Of a DNA stretch of 64,000 nucleotides, positions 33,813 to 42,526 are shown piece after piece. Source of the stretch: Paenibacillus graminis (GTDB taxonomy: Bacteria > Bacillota > Bacilli > Paenibacillales > Paenibacillaceae); contig NZ_CP009287.1 in assembly GCF_000758705.1 (NCBI RefSeq), positions 6,820,001-6,884,000 of the forward strand, in the 5' to 3' direction. Position 1 is the first letter of the stretch; the number at the start of each line of letters is the position of its first letter. Under the pieces are notes generated by a model. That model was given only the letters and a program-made list of their open reading frames with translations, searched no databases and was not told the origin of the DNA. The translations under genes were made by a program, and so were the position numbers.

Positions 33813-35210
33813 ATGATTCCTACTACAGCCACGATTCGCGATGCCCTAGCGACGTATCTGTCGCAGCAGGGGATGTCCATTCATCAATTTGCCGGACAAG
33901 CCGGAATAAATTCAGGTACGCTCAGCCGGGTGCTTAAAGGTCAGCAGCCGATTGCCATGAGTCACCTGGAGCGGATTACCAAGGGGATGGAGCTTCCGGA
34001 GGACCATTTCTACACCTTATACGTGGACGAATGCTTCTATTATTCGTCACCAACTTGGCGGCGTCTGCGGCCATTTCTTTTACGTTCAGCAGAGTTGGGA
34101 CGTCTCGATTGCATCGAACAGGTCGTTCAGAATTTGCTAGAGAATCTAACTTATGCCCCTATGCTGTTCGAAGTGGCGGAAGGGCTGTTTCTGGAGGGGC
34201 TGTGGCAGGCTGCAGAGTTATTATATAAGAATGTGAGCGCCAGCGAGAAATATCAGAATTCCGAACGGCTGGCGGTGTGTCAATTCCGTTTGTTTCGGAT
34301 TGCCCTTGGCGACGATCAGACCCAGAATTTGCAGGCGGCTCTCCTCTTCGAATGTTACCTGGACCGGCTGGATGAAGCGGATCAATTGGATGGTTTGAAA
34401 CATTTGGGCCATGTCTATGGTTCAATGCGTCGGTGGCATAAGGTGGATGAACTAGCGAAGGAGATGCTGCGATTAGCAACTATCCGTTATAATCTCCAGC
34501 GCCGGTCGGACCGTAGAGAGATTAACGAGAAAACCCCCGAGAAACCCCTCTACTTCTATATTCTGTACGCGCAGCTTATCCGTTCAACTGTATGTGAGGA
34601 ATTTGGAGACTACAAATCAGCATTAGATTGGGTGTCCCTCTATATGGATGGAAGCTGGATACAAGAAGACAATGAAGAAGTGAAGCGAACTATAGCTCAG
34701 TTTCAGGAGTGGGGCACCGCGAACAGCCTGCTCTATCGAGTGTTGGCAGGACAATATGAGGCGCTCTCTGAATATGTCGAATATATCTCCCTCCGTACAG
34801 ATGAGATATTTATTGCTTTATACAACATTATCTTATCGGCTAACCGCTATGATTGGAATGTTGATTACATTCTGGAGCGGTTTGCTGCCTATATCCCCTA
34901 TCAGACATATTCTACAGAATTTGGCGAATACAATCAGCAGGTTATGTCAGATCAACACAACCGATTCCTCGTTGAACTGGCAGTTTATTATTTACATAAT
35001 AAGTGCAAAGAAGGGATTAACTTCATCCTGCAAAGTTTGGAATCATCTGCTAGAATCAATAACGAAGGCACGGTCATCAAATGTGTCGATCTATTCGAAC
35101 AGCATCGGCATCTCGCAGATGAAGAAGAGAAGGAGCAATACAAACTTCTGATTAGAAAGGTGCAGGACTCACATGAAAAGAAAACTCATTATTCTTCTAG
35201 CTTCCTTTAG
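33813..35210 (+). CDS. HTH plus helical-repeat regulator, RRNPP/AimR-AloR-like peptide receptor
   Basis: I start this 465-residue protein at the ATG at 33813, behind AGGTGG; an upstream in-frame extension lacks a site. Residues about 5-62 form an XRE-type HTH (MSIHQFAGQAGINSGTLSRVL, then QQPIAMSHLERITKGM). The remaining 400 residues are almost entirely helical, with TPR-like pairs (LFLEGLWQAAELLYKN, CEEFGDYKSALDWVSLYMD, LAVYYLHNKCKEGI). This is the plan of RRNPP peptide receptors (PlcR, NprR, AimR and the AloR group I recall from Paenibacillus). A 47-codon gene for a secreted peptide overlaps its 3' end. It would bind the re-imported mature peptide and change DNA binding; the target promoter is unknown. 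A non-peptide HTH-TPR regulator remains possible. Confidence 0.85.
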   Translation: MIPTTATIRDALATYLSQQGMSIHQFAGQAGINSGTLSRVLKGQQPIAMSHLERITKGMELPEDHFYTLYVDECFYYSSPTWRRLRPFLLRSAELGRLDCIEQVVQNLLENLTYAPMLFEVAEGLFLEGLWQAAELLYKNVSASEKYQNSERLAVCQFRLFRIALGDDQTQNLQAALLFECYLDRLDEADQLDGLKHLGHVYGSMRRWHKVDELAKEMLRLATIRYNLQRRSDRREINEKTPEKPLYFYILYAQLIRSTVCEEFGDYKSALDWVSLYMDGSWIQEDNEEVKRTIAQFQEWGTANSLLYRVLAGQYEALSEYVEYISLRTDEIFIALYNIILSANRYDWNVDYILERFAAYIPYQTYSTEFGEYNQQVMSDQHNRFLVELAVYYLHNKCKEGINFILQSLESSARINNEGTVIKCVDLFEQHRHLADEEEKEQYKLLIRKVQDSHEKKTHYSSSFL

Positions 35211-35316
35211 TCTGGCTGTTGCAATTATTCTACCTGTCGGTACTATTGACTCCATAGCAATCAGTAGTAATCAAATGTTGGTTCAAACCATGGGGCACGG
35301 TTATGGTGGTGGCTAA
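35173..35316 (+). CDS. 47-residue secreted pre-peptide, candidate quorum-sensing pheromone (AimP/AloP/Phr-like)
   Basis: The ATG at 35173 lies inside the last 38 bases of the regulator gene, shifted by one frame, with GGTGCAGGA just upstream. The product has a basic start (MKRK), a hydrophobic core (LIILLASFSLAVAIIL), a polar middle (GTIDSIAISSNQ) and the C-terminal tail QTMGHGYGGG. This matches Phr/PapR/AimP precursors: Sec export, proteolysis and a short C-terminal signal of 5-10 residues. The likely mature form is within MGHGYGGG; the HG-x-GG pattern resembles AloP peptides as I recall them. Overlap with the receptor gene implies co-expression. Re-import would need an oligopeptide permease encoded elsewhere. 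Confidence 0.82.
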   Translation: MKRKLIILLASFSLAVAIILPVGTIDSIAISSNQMLVQTMGHGYGGG

Positions 35317-35658
35317 AGTTTACTGTGCAGCAATGATTTGATTCCAGTTGTTTTCACTGCCCTTCGTTTTCACCAAAGTCCGCAGGCCTACCGATCGGCG
35401 TTCCCGGTACATCGGGAGCGTTGGTCTTTTTATACAGCCTTTATCCCCCAAATTATACACAACTTATCCACAATGAACGAAAATCATAATTTTCCTAAAC
35501 AACAAGAACAAAATCACTTTAATAACAAATTTCTAACGAATACTGTAACGGCTCCGGCGTCCGAGCCAGCCCGGAAAGCAGACTATTTCGCAAACTAGCG
35601 TCTTCTCTGTCCGCTTTATTCAGTTGATGGAGCCCATAGAGCAATTCGCCTGAATCCC
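35317..35658. other. Intergenic region after the peptide gene
   Basis: No gene is supported here. An 86-codon plus-strand frame has no ribosome binding site or family resemblance. CGATCGGCG / CGGTACATCGGGAGCG segments can fold weakly. A clear terminator after the peptide gene is not seen, so regulator-peptide transcripts may run toward the convergent binding-protein gene. Confidence 0.4.
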
Positions 35659-36996
35659 TCAGTTTCCTTTCTCTATCGCTTCTTTATGCTTGGCGGCGAA
35701 CTGCTCCGGCGTTACCGCCTTACCAAACAGCGCCTGAATCATATCCAGGTGGATCTGTGCGGCGCCCGGCTTCATCTGCACATCCGCAAACAAGGTGAGG
35801 CTGCTGGCATGATTGAGCTCGTTAAGCAGATCCACGTAGAGGTGCGGCAGCTCTGAATTTGAAGTATCGACTTTTGTTGCCGGAATAACGCCTGCGGTGG
35901 TTACAGAATCCTGTCCCCACTTGGCTACAAAGTACTCGACAAATGCTTTGGCTTCTTCCTTGACCTTGGAGGATTCTGCTACGAACAGGCCCACACCGGG
36001 TCCGCCTACCCAACTGTTGATGTCCCCCTTGCCGCCGTCTACAGTAGGGAACTTGAAGAATTTAACCTTGTCCTTGAACTCCTGCCGGATATCCGGATTG
36101 GTGGTAAAGTTAGGCAGCTCCCAAGTTCCCGTCAGATACATGGCCGCTTGTTCATTCACGAACTCCGACTTGCCTTCATCGTTGGATAATCCGTTAAAGC
36201 CCTTATTGAAGGCGTTCAAATCCACCAGCGTCTGCACCTCCACCGCCGCCCGGATCAGCCCCGGATCGTCAAATGAGCCTGTCCCATTCGTCGCTTTCTT
36301 CAAGGTATTGCTTCCTGCGATCCGGTCAGCCAGATACATGTACCACAGCGAGCCGGTCCAGCGGTCTTTGTTGCCCAAGGCGATCGGGGCTATACCGTTA
36401 TCGGAGAGCGTTTTCACAACATGCTTGAATTCATCATAGGTTGTCGGTACTTGCAGATTATATTTAGCAAAAATGTCTTTGTTATAATAAACCGGCGAGA
36501 TATTCAGTTCAATGGGCAGAGCATAGGTTTTGCCATCCACCACGTAAGCTTCGGTAGTACCGGGAACGAATTTATCCTTAAGTGGTTCACCGCCCAGGAC
36601 ATCATCCAGCGGGGCGAACAATCCGCCTTTTACATAAGGCTCCATGAAGCCTGCCGCCCAGGTGATGCCTACATCCGGCAGCTCGTTGGAGGCCGACAGC
36701 ACCTTCAGCTTGTTCTTGTACTGCTCGTTCTCTAAGACTTCCTGTTTGATCGTGACGTTCGGATAATCCTTTTGGTAATCGTCAATGATCTGTCCAACCA
36801 GTTTATTCTGCTGGGCCGAGATTCCCGCCGGCCATAGATGCATCATTGTGATGGTAACTTTCTGTGCCTGTGTACCAGTGGATGCCAAGGCATTGGCCGG
36901 GGAACCTGTGCTGATCCCGTTCCCGCCGCAGCCTGACAGAACGAGTCCCAGCATAGACGTCAATACCAGGTTTTTGGTTATCTTGTTCCTTGGCAT
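35659..36996 (-). CDS. Sugar ABC transporter substrate-binding lipoprotein (family 1)
   Basis: This 445-residue lipoprotein starts at the ATG at 36996, 8 bases after GGAGG. A lipobox (LVLSGC) follows a 20-residue hydrophobic signal. The binding domain has the family pattern (TMMHLWPAG, NELPDVGITWAAGF, VVDGKTYALPIELNISPVYYN, AMYLTGTWELPN, AKAFVEYF). It resembles MsmE/RafE-type oligosaccharide-binding proteins. No permease or ATPase gene is adjacent; instead it follows a YesM/YesN-type two-component system on the same strand, 113 bases after the response regulator. It may therefore act as the sugar sensor for the kinase or serve distant permeases. Confidence 0.93.
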   Translation of the reverse strand: MPRNKITKNLVLTSMLGLVLSGCGGNGISTGSPANALASTGTQAQKVTITMMHLWPAGISAQQNKLVGQIIDDYQKDYPNVTIKQEVLENEQYKNKLKVLSASNELPDVGITWAAGFMEPYVKGGLFAPLDDVLGGEPLKDKFVPGTTEAYVVDGKTYALPIELNISPVYYNKDIFAKYNLQVPTTYDEFKHVVKTLSDNGIAPIALGNKDRWTGSLWYMYLADRIAGSNTLKKATNGTGSFDDPGLIRAAVEVQTLVDLNAFNKGFNGLSNDEGKSEFVNEQAAMYLTGTWELPNFTTNPDIRQEFKDKVKFFKFPTVDGGKGDINSWVGGPGVGLFVAESSKVKEEAKAFVEYFVAKWGQDSVTTAGVIPATKVDTSNSELPHLYVDLLNELNHASSLTLFADVQMKPGAAQIHLDMIQALFGKAVTPEQFAAKHKEAIEKGN

Positions 36997-37109
36997 TCCT
37001 ACAACCTCCATATTTTTTTATACGGTTAATGTAAACGCCATCATTTACATTTTAGCATCGCGGCCGGAGGACGATAAGATCACGATTATTGGTTATAATT
37101 CCACTTTTA

Positions 37110-37907
37110 TTAGATTTCGCTGCGCCCATTCTTCATTTGATGGCGGTAACGGCTGGGACTCATGTCTTCCAGGGACTTGAACACCTTGATGAAATATTTA
37201 TCCGTACGGTAGCCCACCCGTTCACCGATCTCTACAATCGGCAGGCTTGTCTGCAGCAGCAGCTCCTTGGCCCGCTGAATTCTCAGGCGGGATAAATATT
37301 CGCTGAACGGCACTCCGGTCTGCTCCTTGAAAAGCACGCTGAAGTAGCTGGCATTTAAGTGAATCCTGCCGGCCACTTCAGCCATGGTCAGCTGCTCATG
37401 CAGATGCTGCTCCACATAAGCCAGGGCTTCTTTTACCGGCTCTCCCATACCCGCCGTATCCGGATCGATCTCCATCAGCTTGTGGTCCACCAGCTTTTCC
37501 AGCTTCTCGCGGCGCTGCTGCTCTTCTTCCTGCTTCAGAGCGGCTTCGACCACCTGCACCAGTTCCTCCTTGTCCAGCGGCTTCAGCAGATAATTGACCG
37601 CCCCCAGCCTGAGCGCCTGCTGCACATAATCGAATTCAGCATAACCGGAGATGACAATAATGACCGGCTTCCGCACTTGCCCCTCCAGCGAGCGGATCAG
37701 ATCCAGTCCACTGACCTCAGGCATGCGGACATCCGTAATCAGCAGATGCACCCGCCCATGCAGCAGCCGCTCACGCGCATCGATTCCATTATCCGCCGTT
37801 TCGACGATATACCGGCCAGCCGCCCACACCTCCAGTGTCTGCCTGATGCCCTGCCGCGTTCTCGGCTCATCGTCCACAACCAGAATCGTCCTATTGCCCA
37901 GGTTCAT
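37110..37907 (-). CDS. YesN-type response regulator (receiver plus AraC HTH)
   Basis: This 265-residue protein starts at the ATG at 37907, 7 bases after GGAGGG. The receiver domain has VVDDEPRTRQG, the phospho-acceptor Asp in LLITDVRMP and YLLKPLDKEE; the C-terminal AraC pair of HTH motifs is in LTMAEVAGRIHLNASYFS and LPIVEIGERVGYRTDKYF. Its start overlaps the kinase stop by 17 bases, so translation is coupled. At 265 residues it lacks the long middle region of many YesN proteins. It probably activates the adjacent binding-protein gene and other sugar genes. Confidence 0.95.
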   Translation of the reverse strand: MNLGNRTILVVDDEPRTRQGIRQTLEVWAAGRYIVETADNGIDARERLLHGRVHLLITDVRMPEVSGLDLIRSLEGQVRKPVIIVISGYAEFDYVQQALRLGAVNYLLKPLDKEELVQVVEAALKQEEEQQRREKLEKLVDHKLMEIDPDTAGMGEPVKEALAYVEQHLHEQLTMAEVAGRIHLNASYFSVLFKEQTGVPFSEYLSRLRIQRAKELLLQTSLPIVEIGERVGYRTDKYFIKVFKSLEDMSPSRYRHQMKNGRSEI

Positions 37908-39663
37908 AGGTATGCCCTCCATTGTCCGGAATTTCAAAAGTAATCACCGTGCCCTCGGAAAGTTTGCTCTCAATGTTCAAACCTTCCACGCCTGTTCCTT
38001 CCGCTTCATAATACAGCTTGAGCCGGCGCTGTACGTTCACAAGTCCTATTCCCGTTCCCTTAGCGGAGATGGATGGGCCGCCTTCAAGCGCACTGTACAG
38101 GGACTGCAGGGTATCTGCATCCATCCCTGGCCCGTTGTCCTGAACGGTGATTTGCGTCCAGCCTTTACGCTTGGCCGGGGCAACCCTGACACTAACCGTT
38201 CCGCTGCCTACCCGGCTCTCCACCCCATGGAGAATGGCGTTTTCGACAATGGGCTGAATAAGCAGCTTAGGCACCGGTACAGCAGCCTCCTCGGGACCAA
38301 GCTGAATATTCCAGGATAAGCGGTCCCCCATCCGCATCTCCATAATTTTCAGATACCGCTGTACTTGTTCCATTTCTTCCCCTAATGTAACCCACTCATC
38401 CTTGTTCGGGTTTCCGATAATGTACCGGAACAGTCTCGACATGACGACAACAAGCCCGGCCAGCTCCTCTTCGCCCTTCTCCTCAAGGGACCAGTTGAAG
38501 GCCTCCAGCGTATTGAACAGGAAATGGGGATTGATCTGCGCCTGGAGCGCCTTTAGCTCCGTCCGGCTCTGCAGCACTTCCTTTTCATACACGACCCGGA
38601 TCAGATCATTCATATTGGCGATCATGCCGTTATAGGTATTATTCAGCTCTCTAAGCTCTATTGTGGATACCGACTCCGGGTTAGGCGTTAGCACCCCAAG
38701 CCTGGACTTGCGCATCGCCCGGATCAGCTGGATAATCGGCCTCGTGATCATGGTGGACAGCACAAAAGACATAATCAAAAAGAGCAGGGTTCCGAACCCC
38801 CCCGAGACGAGCAGTACAGTCCTCAGAACAGAGAGGCCTTTGGTAACATAACTTACCGGAGTGAGCACGAGCAGCGTCCAGTTAGTCTTGTCTGAGCGCA
38901 GCTTCACCTGCACGTATTCCTTGCCCCGGAAGCTGACCGTCTGGTCCTTGCTGGCAAGCAGCGGCAGCAGCTCCGCCTGCGGTTCCTCACTGCTGCCGAG
39001 CAGCTCGCCTTCGTTATTCACCAACAGCACAGACTCGCCCCCGTCGCTGCCGGACAGCGGATCATCAAGCTGGAAATAGCTGCGCTGGATACGGGCCATT
39101 AAATAGCCCCCCCGCGAGAACCAGCGGTCCATCAGGCTGACCTGGCGGATGGCCAGCAGGCTCTCTTCGTCGTTTGGGTCGACTCCAATCCACACCAGTC
39201 TGCCCTTTTGGGTATTGGCTGCGGTGATATAGGCATTATTGATCCTTGTCTCCAGGCTGCCGTCCTTGATAGGGAACAGCAGCCGGTAATCTGCTGTGTA
39301 CAGCTCCAGAGAACCCACGCTTGGCATGTATGCCTGATAGCTGGAGATAATCTGCAGCAGAGACTGCCGCTGATTGAAGGTAACGGATTTGCCGTCAAGC
39401 TCTTCCGTCAGCAGCTGTTGAATGGTCGGATGATTCGCCACCTGCTCCATCAGGCTGTCGATTTGGCCGATCAATGCATCGAGTCTGCCGTTCGCCTGCA
39501 CCGCAGTCTGCTGGATATGCCGTTCCGCATTATTTTTCAGCAAATAGGAGACCCTGTTGTACACGAATGCACCGGACACAGCAATAATAATCAGCATGAC
39601 AAGCAGGAAGCCAATGAATATTTGATTGCGCAGCGTATTCAATTCTTTAATTTTCCCATACAC
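37891..39663 (-). CDS. YesM-type sensor histidine kinase
   Basis: This kinase has about 590 residues. I choose the GTG at 39663 because AAGGGGG lies 7-8 bases upstream; longer starts (ATG 39684, TTG 39711) are possible. A membrane helix near the N-terminus, a large extracytoplasmic Cache-like sensor, a second helix near residue 290 and a HAMP linker precede the cytoplasmic part. The His-kinase motif is in LQAQINPHFLFNTLEA, and the ATP site in VENAILHGVE, VQDNGPGMD and GTGIGLVNV. Such kinases sense oligosaccharides, often with a lipoprotein partner. It overlaps the response-regulator gene and heads a three-gene operon with the binding protein. Confidence 0.94.
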   Translation of the reverse strand: MYGKIKELNTLRNQIFIGFLLVMLIIIAVSGAFVYNRVSYLLKNNAERHIQQTAVQANGRLDALIGQIDSLMEQVANHPTIQQLLTEELDGKSVTFNQRQSLLQIISSYQAYMPSVGSLELYTADYRLLFPIKDGSLETRINNAYITAANTQKGRLVWIGVDPNDEESLLAIRQVSLMDRWFSRGGYLMARIQRSYFQLDDPLSGSDGGESVLLVNNEGELLGSSEEPQAELLPLLASKDQTVSFRGKEYVQVKLRSDKTNWTLLVLTPVSYVTKGLSVLRTVLLVSGGFGTLLFLIMSFVLSTMITRPIIQLIRAMRKSRLGVLTPNPESVSTIELRELNNTYNGMIANMNDLIRVVYEKEVLQSRTELKALQAQINPHFLFNTLEAFNWSLEEKGEEELAGLVVVMSRLFRYIIGNPNKDEWVTLGEEMEQVQRYLKIMEMRMGDRLSWNIQLGPEEAAVPVPKLLIQPIVENAILHGVESRVGSGTVSVRVAPAKRKGWTQITVQDNGPGMDADTLQSLYSALEGGPSISAKGTGIGLVNVQRRLKLYYEAEGTGVEGLNIESKLSEGTVITFEIPDNGGHTYEPGQ

Positions 39664-40034
39664 TTCGGATACCCCCTTCCCCATGGCAGCGTTTCCAACC
39701 TTATTCTCCAAAAGTTCAGCCGATGGTCAAGACGAATTAGCTTCCCTTAGCCAGGCACGGTAAAAAGCCCCCAAGCATCCCTTGAATGGGTTACGTTAAG
39801 GGCCATCGCTTGGATCAGATGAACAGGAACGGTGTGATCCGCCCTTTATCCAGAGCCACGGTGAATTCCTAGTTTATGTATATAAATTATCATGAATATA
39901 ATATCTGCTTCTTCAAGATATTTGTCAATCCGCAAAGCACAAAAAAATAGCCCGCTCCGTAAAAGAAGCCGACTGCTAAAGGATATTCGCTGGTGCAAGC
40001 CCAGATTTATAAGGTGGCTGTCAGAAACGGCGGA
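39664..40034. other. Intergenic region between ydjO-like gene and YesM kinase
   Basis: No coding region is supported. AT-rich DNA around 39.88-39.95 kb may hold the leftward promoter of the kinase operon. I see no repeat or strong hairpin. Confidence 0.4.
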
Positions 40035-40265
40035 TTACGTAATGGTGATCCCCTTCTTAATTGCCTTCATGTCCGAATTCGTGTTCACAAGCATAGGCAG
40101 TATCTTCATGCTTCTAGTCATCGGAGAGTTGCATTGCCAGCAGGTAGGCACATATTGAAAGGCAAAATTATCGCGCATCCATCCTGTGCAACCCTCTTTG
40201 GTGCAAGACCAAATGGCTGTGTCTTCCTGGGGAAGATCCTCCAGTGCTTTTTTACGAAAATACAT
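40035..40265 (-). CDS. ydjO: YdjO-like cold-inducible small protein
   Basis: This 76-residue protein starts at the ATG at 40265 behind GGAGGGG. It begins MYFRKKALEDLP and contains two Cys pairs, CTKEGC and CWQC, that could bind zinc. This is the pattern of B. subtilis YdjO, a cold-inducible protein of unknown function often found beside csp genes in Bacillales. It follows the csp terminator by about 80 bases on the same strand, so it may be expressed by read-through in the cold or from its own promoter. Confidence 0.85.
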   Translation of the reverse strand: MYFRKKALEDLPQEDTAIWSCTKEGCTGWMRDNFAFQYVPTCWQCNSPMTRSMKILPMLVNTNSDMKAIKKGITIT

Positions 40266-40343
40266 AAGTACCCCTCCTTGGTTCGAATTGAGAAGATTTC
40301 CGCCCCCCTGAAGAGGCGTTGTGGCGGGCCAGCGGCTGAGGTT

Positions 40344-40384
40344 AAAAAAAAAGCTGCCCTCAACTTGTGTTAAGGGCAGCTTTG
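40344..40384 (-). terminator. Terminator of the cold-shock gene
   Basis: Read leftward, AAAGCTGCCCTTAAC pairs with GTTGAGGGCAGCTTT and is followed by a long T run. It lies 8 bases after the csp stop codon. Confidence 0.93.
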
Positions 40385-40392
40385 ATTTCACA

Positions 40393-40593
40393 TTACAGTT
40401 TTACAACGTTTTCGGCTTGGGGTCCACGAGCGCCTTGAGTTACGTTGAACTCAACGCGTTGGCCTTCGTCCAAAGACTTGAAACCGTCGCCAGTGATTGC
40501 GGAGAAGTGTACGAATACGTCGCTTCCGCCTTCAACCTCGATAAAACCGAAACCTTTGTCTGCGTTGAACCATTTAACTGTACCTGTTTGCAT
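40393..40593 (-). CDS. Cold-shock protein (CspA/CspB family)
   Basis: This 66-residue OB-fold protein carries both RNA-binding motifs, GFGFIEV and DVFVHFS, and the usual ends ([19 protein letters not shown]). It binds single-stranded RNA and DNA as a chaperone in the cytosol. GGAGG lies 7 bases before the ATG. A leader of roughly 150 bases with a long stem precedes it, as usual for cold-induced csp mRNAs. It is followed by its own terminator and the ydjO-like gene. Confidence 0.97.
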   Translation of the reverse strand: MQTGTVKWFNADKGFGFIEVEGGSDVFVHFSAITGDGFKSLDEGQRVEFNVTQGARGPQAENVVKL

Positions 40594-40660
40594 GATATTA
40601 CCTCCAAAATTTTATTTAACACATGTCCTTTTATTCCTACGTATTGTACGAACAAATAAA

Positions 40661-40721
40661 AATTCACACATTGTAAAAGGATTCATAAGCACAAATGATA
40701 ACCCTTTACAATATGTGAATT
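40661..40721 (-). promoter_or_regulatory. Long stem-loop in the csp 5' leader or promoter region
   Basis: AATTCACACATTGTAAAAGG (40661-40680) pairs with CCCTTTACAATATGTGAATT (40702-40721) over about 20 positions with two G-U-type changes and a loop of about 21 bases. It lies 68 bases upstream of the csp start codon. If transcribed it would form a strong AT-rich stem whose stability changes with temperature; if not, it could be an operator. Confidence 0.6.
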
Positions 40722-40851
40722 AAGGTTTAACTTTATGTTTAAATTCATTGTAGCACACTAATTCTTCAAAAGCAAAGAAATAACTAAAAATAAAAATATT
40801 CTGCCCGGTCGCTGAACCTCCACTATGGCCTAAACCGGGCAGCTGCAAGGA

Positions 40852-41130
40852 TTAGTCGATATATCCAGCCAGCCCTTTATCCATTAAATAATCCATTTCC
40901 GCATCGAGAATGCTCTCCACGGTCAGTTCATCCAGCTTTACATCACGCTGGGCGACGACATAGTCCACCAGATCATCATTGTCGATGTCCACCTCGCCTT
41001 TGGCATTTGCCTTGGCCTTATTAATAAAGGTCTGTTCATGCTTGAGCACTAGCCGGATCAGCTTGGGGTCCACGTTCGTCTGTGCAGCCAATACATCCAC
41101 CAATTCCTGCTCATTTACTTGATCACTCAT
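40852..41130 (-). CDS. Small acidic protein of unknown function
   Basis: This 92-residue protein is strongly acidic and predicted helical, without signal peptide, membrane helix or cysteine. VNEQELVDVLAAQTNVDP and VESILDAEMDYLMDKGL are its most distinctive parts. An AGGAG-like site (GAGGAGCTGAAGAAATAG) lies upstream of the ATG. It stands alone between csp and the metallo-beta-lactamase-fold gene. I do not recognise the family; its composition suggests a cytosolic protein-protein interaction role, which is a guess. Confidence 0.75.
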   Translation of the reverse strand: MSDQVNEQELVDVLAAQTNVDPKLIRLVLKHEQTFINKAKANAKGEVDIDNDDLVDYVVAQRDVKLDELTVESILDAEMDYLMDKGLAGYID

Positions 41131-41326
41131 ACTATTTCTTCAGCTCCTCGGCATTTATGCTGCTAACCCGAAATAACGATCTCCGATTCTTACGACATTG
41201 TCATGGAAGCCGCAAGTTTGGCGAAACCAAACTTAAGCCCCTTCTGGAAAATCCCATCATCGATGATGCCGACGAAAGAGCGGCATGGATGTTATTGTAC
41301 CCTAACTCCCGGCTCAGCCGCATCTC

Positions 41327-42430
41327 TCACTTCCACCACGCAAGTGAGGGAACCTCTGCCGAACCGGCATAGACCGGCTCGCCGATGCGCGGTGTCGCCA
41401 GTCGAACGCCGTGTGCCTTAGCCGCTGAGAAGACCCGCTCCACCGGATCGGTCCAGTCATGCATCGACAGGGTAAATGCCGCCCAGTGAATGGGGATCAT
41501 CAGTGCCCCGCGAACATCCAGATGCGCCTGAACCGTCTGCTCCGGAAGCATATGAATATCCGCCCATCGGGGATCATATTGGCCGCATTCCATCAGTGTC
41601 AGATCGAAAGGGCCATATTTCTCGCCAATTTCGGCAAAATGGGGGCCATAACCGCTGTCGCCGCTAAAAAAGATCTTCGTCTCTGCTCCCCGGATAATCC
41701 AGGAGCACCAGAGCGTGGAGTTGCGGTCCAGGAGGCTGCGTCCGGAAAAGTGCCGTGCCGGAGCACTGGTCAGAGTAAGCCCCGCATACTGGATCTCATC
41801 CCACCAGTCCTGTTCACGGATCTTCTCCCGGCTCACTCCCCAGCGCTGCAGATGGGCGCCGACGCCAAGCGGTACAATGAACATGCCTACCTTGTCCTTT
41901 AACTGCTTGATCGAGCCATAATCGAGGTGGTCATAATGGTCATGGGAGAGCAGCACAGCATCTATGCGGGGAAGCTCCGAAATCTCAACCGGCAGCTGCT
42001 TGCTGTAACGCCTGCCGCCAACGAACGGAAATGGGGAAGGCGAGCGGCCGAGCATAGGGTCCAGGAACAAGGTCACTCCGTCCATCTCCAGCAGCACCGC
42101 GGAATGCCCGAACCAGGTCACACGGGTATCCCCGCTCTCCTGAATTGAACCGGGCAGCAGCTTCTCAGGAATCAGGGGCTGCGGAGGCCGTGAGCGGGGG
42201 TTGCCTTTGATGAAATCCTTGAGAATGGAAAAGCTGCTTCCCGCGCTGTTCTCCATCATCGCAGTTGCAGCCGGATAGACAAATTTGCCATCCTTATAGT
42301 TCAGCGAGCGGCTTATGATTTGCTTTTCCTTTCTGGAAGCCCGTCGTCCAAAAGCGGGATAAAAGGTCATTACAATGTAAGCCGCTGCGGCCAGCACCAC
42401 AAGGGATACAGCGATCATAATTAAGGTCAT
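41327..42430 (-). CDS. Membrane-anchored metallo-beta-lactamase-fold hydrolase (NAPE-PLD/UlaG-like)
   Basis: I start this 367-residue protein at the ATG at 42430, seven bases after AGAAGG. An N-terminal membrane helix (about 3-23) is followed by the metallo-beta-lactamase fold. The metal-binding signature is SHDHYDHLD, with further ligands in FFSGDSGYGPHF and IPIHWAAF. The sequence RVTWFGHSAVLLEMDG and the final HWAAF match the group with NAPE-hydrolysing phospholipase D and bacterial lipid-related homologues such as RomA. It may act on phospholipid-like substrates at the membrane. The gene appears monocistronic. Confidence 0.9.
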   Translation of the reverse strand: MTLIMIAVSLVVLAAAAYIVMTFYPAFGRRASRKEKQIISRSLNYKDGKFVYPAATAMMENSAGSSFSILKDFIKGNPRSRPPQPLIPEKLLPGSIQESGDTRVTWFGHSAVLLEMDGVTLFLDPMLGRSPSPFPFVGGRRYSKQLPVEISELPRIDAVLLSHDHYDHLDYGSIKQLKDKVGMFIVPLGVGAHLQRWGVSREKIREQDWWDEIQYAGLTLTSAPARHFSGRSLLDRNSTLWCSWIIRGAETKIFFSGDSGYGPHFAEIGEKYGPFDLTLMECGQYDPRWADIHMLPEQTVQAHLDVRGALMIPIHWAAFTLSMHDWTDPVERVFSAAKAHGVRLATPRIGEPVYAGSAEVPSLAWWK

Positions 42431-42526
42431 GGTCCAGCCTTCTCTCCGGCATAGTAAGATCATGGACATATTATAAAGCGGTCCAGGCCGGCGGGGCAAA
42501 TGTTGCGCGCTAACTCACTGTGAAGG

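Noticed and set aside
33813..35316. Phage arbitrium (AimR-AimP-AimX) module
   Set aside because: The receptor-peptide layout fits, but no integrase, repressor, structural or lysis genes are nearby, so a chromosomal RRNPP system is the better reading.
35338..35598. 86-codon frame after the peptide gene
   Set aside because: No ribosome binding site and ordinary intergenic composition.
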